A DNA stretch of 6,701 nt from CAYTSW01 sp964440605 (GTDB lineage Bacteria > Planctomycetota > Phycisphaerae > Phycisphaerales > UBA1924). A model generated the notes under the pieces. It did not search any database, was not told where the DNA came from, and saw only the letters and a program-made list of their open reading frames with translations. Shown here in pieces: positions 5,609 through 6,701 of the stretch (positions within the stretch are counted from its first letter, which is position 1; each line of letters opens with the position of its first letter). Position numbers and translations under genes: made by a program. The stretch spans positions 1 through 6,701 of the forward strand of contig CAYTSW010000147.1 in NCBI GenBank assembly GCA_964440605.1. Direction: 5' to 3'.

Positions 5609-6701
5609 TCAGTCGAGGCAGTCGGTGCGTCCGAACTCGGCGCCGAAGGCGCCGAAGTCCGCGCCGTCGACTTGGCCGTCCCCGTTGAAATCGGCGTTGA
5701 GGTTGTAGCTGGGGTCGCCCGACGCGGAGCCGAACGCCGCTCCGAAGGCTCCGAAGTCCGCCCCGTCCACCACGCCGTCGTTGTTGAAGTCGGCGGGGCA
5801 CTGGTTGGTGCCGGCGTCTTCGGTTTCGAAGACGGTCGCGCCGCCGGAGTCGTTCGCGCCGTTGTTGGCGAGGCGCGCGCCGGCGACGCCGACGCCCGAC
5901 CCGATGCCGACCGACCAACCGAACCAGTCGTCTTGCTCGCCGTCGGTACTGGTGACCTTCGCGATTTGCTGGCCGGTCGTGAGGTCGAAGAGGTACGCGG
6001 CGCCGGCGTCCGAAGCGGCGTCGTCGTCGCGGTAGGCCCCGATGATGGCGATGTCGCCATCGAGATCGACGCTTGTGCCGAATCGGTCGCCGGCGTCGAG
6101 GCCGGCCGGGATGAGGGTCTGGAGCACCTGTCCCGTGTGGACGTCGTAGAGATACGCAGCGCCCGACGCGCTGGTACGAAAGGGCTCGCCGACGAGGAGC
6201 CGCCCGTTGTCGAGGGCGACGAACTCGCCGAAGGCCGTGCCGACGTCGGGCTCGGGCGGCAGAATCTTGCGGAGTTGCTGGCCCGTGTCGGCGTTGAAGA
6301 CGTAGACGGCCCCGGCGTCCGTCGCCGCCTCGTTATCGCGGCTGGCGCCGACGACCGCGATATTCGCCTCGATGGCCGTCGCGATGCCGAAGAACTGGCT
6401 CGCCTGGTGATCATCGGGCGCGAGGCGGAGCAGTTGGACGCCGGTGGCGGCGTCGAAGAGGTAGGCCGAGCCCGAGTCCGTGCCCGCGACGTCCGAGCCG
6501 CGGGCACCGACGATGGCGCGTCCCTCGCTGATGCCGACCGACCAGCCGCCGAAGTCCATCGGGGCGCCGTCGTTGGGGAGGAGTCGGGCGAGCTGCGCGC
6601 CGGCCTGGAGGTCGAAGGTGTAGGCCCCGCCGGAGAAGGAGCCGTTGACGCCCAGCCCGTAGGCCCCGCCGATCACGATGCCGTCGTCGATGGCGACCTC
6701 G
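5609..6701 (-). CDS. FG-GAP-like beta-propeller protein with C-terminal dockerin-like tag, N-terminus beyond right edge
   Basis: The frame is open to the right edge, and 363 codons are visible. An in-frame GTG at 6676 is an internal valine, not the start: the eight codons before it (E-V-A-I-D-D-G-I) continue the repeat pattern. Residues 1-300 contain five full repeats and one partial repeat of about 50 residues, of the form [F/W]-F-G-x-S-V-x-[I/L]-x-x-[G/N]-x-[A/V]-[V/I]-[V/I]-G-A, then S/D-x-G-x-A-Y-x-F-D-x-x-T-G-Q-Q-L. FG-GAP repeats build integrin-alpha-like propellers, usually of seven blades, so about one blade plus a signal peptide is probably missing. Residues 301-363 are the dockerin-like tag: two D-x-N-x-D-G loops between two cysteines, ending R-T-D-C-L-D. 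It matches the GH13 tag at 47 of 63 positions without gaps. The role is probably extracellular binding or structure; no catalytic motif is seen and the partner is unknown. Confidence 0.88.
   Translation of the reverse strand, partial: EVAIDDGIVIGGAYGLGVNGSFSGGAYTFDLQAGAQLARLLPNDGAPMDFGGWSVGISEGRAIVGARGSDVAGTDSGSAYLFDAATGVQLLRLAPDDHQASQFFGIATAIEANIAVVGASRDNEAATDAGAVYVFNADTGQQLRKILPPEPDVGTAFGEFVALDNGRLLVGEPFRTSASGAAYLYDVHTGQVLQTLIPAGLDAGDRFGTSVDLDGDIAIIGAYRDDDAASDAGAAYLFDLTTGQQIAKVTSTDGEQDDWFGWSVGIGSGVGVAGARLANNGANDSGGATVFETEDAGTNQCPADFNNDGVVDGADFGAFGAAFGSASGDPSYNLNADFNGDGQVDGADFGAFGAEFGRTDCLD
5645..5795 (-). repeat. Two 52-nt copies of the EF-hand-like loop module (beta-propeller gene)
   Basis: Copies at 5645-5696 and 5744-5795 show the same 99-base spacing as the pair in the GH13 gene. 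The last 63 coding bases of the two genes agree at 55 of 63 positions. All four copies encode an identical G-A-D-F-G-A-F stretch after the calcium loop. The cysteine codon bounding the domain is at 5798-5800. Confidence 0.85.

Overview
The window is GC-rich bacterial DNA, and every gene that can be supported lies on the minus strand. The best guess for the organism is a planctomycete of the Phycisphaerae type. The main evidence is that two unrelated exported proteins end in the same 63-residue, cysteine-bounded pair of EF-hand-like calcium loops (D-x-N-x-D-G-x-x-D-G-A-D-F-G-A-F). Such dockerin-like C-terminal modules are common on secreted proteins of that group. The lineage is inferred from protein style only; there is no rRNA or other marker gene here.

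Layout in transcription order, right to left: (1) 6701-5609, a beta-propeller protein of FG-GAP-like repeats, cut by the right edge at its N-terminal side and ending in the dockerin-like tag. (2) 5508-3152, a polytopic membrane protein of the DUF2339 family, broken by an apparent one-base deletion in a run of five T (minus strand) at 5108-5112. (3) 2951-573, a secreted GH13 enzyme of the glycogen-branching-enzyme type with an extra N-terminal Ig-like domain, a CBM48 domain, the catalytic barrel, a C-terminal beta domain and the same dockerin-like tag. (4) 415-1, the N-terminal part of a secreted right-handed beta-helix protein, cut by the left edge. The gaps between genes are 100, 200 and 157 bases, and each holds a GC-rich hairpin and/or promoter-like elements. 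The genes therefore look separately transcribed rather than part of a tight operon.

The most informative non-coding signal is around the start of the GH13 gene. A perfect 16-bp palindrome with a LacI-family core (2801-2816, inside the coding region) and a 14/16 copy of it (3004-3019, over a candidate promoter) lie about 203 bp apart. This resembles main-plus-auxiliary operator pairs that act by looping, and fits sugar-responsive control of a starch/glycogen-degrading or remodelling enzyme.

Taken together the region looks like an accessory set of exported, calcium-loop-tagged proteins (polysaccharide enzyme, beta-propeller, probably the beta-helix protein) with an unrelated membrane protein between them. 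No tRNA, rRNA, CRISPR array or insertion sequence was seen. The long open frames antisense to the real genes are judged to be composition artefacts.
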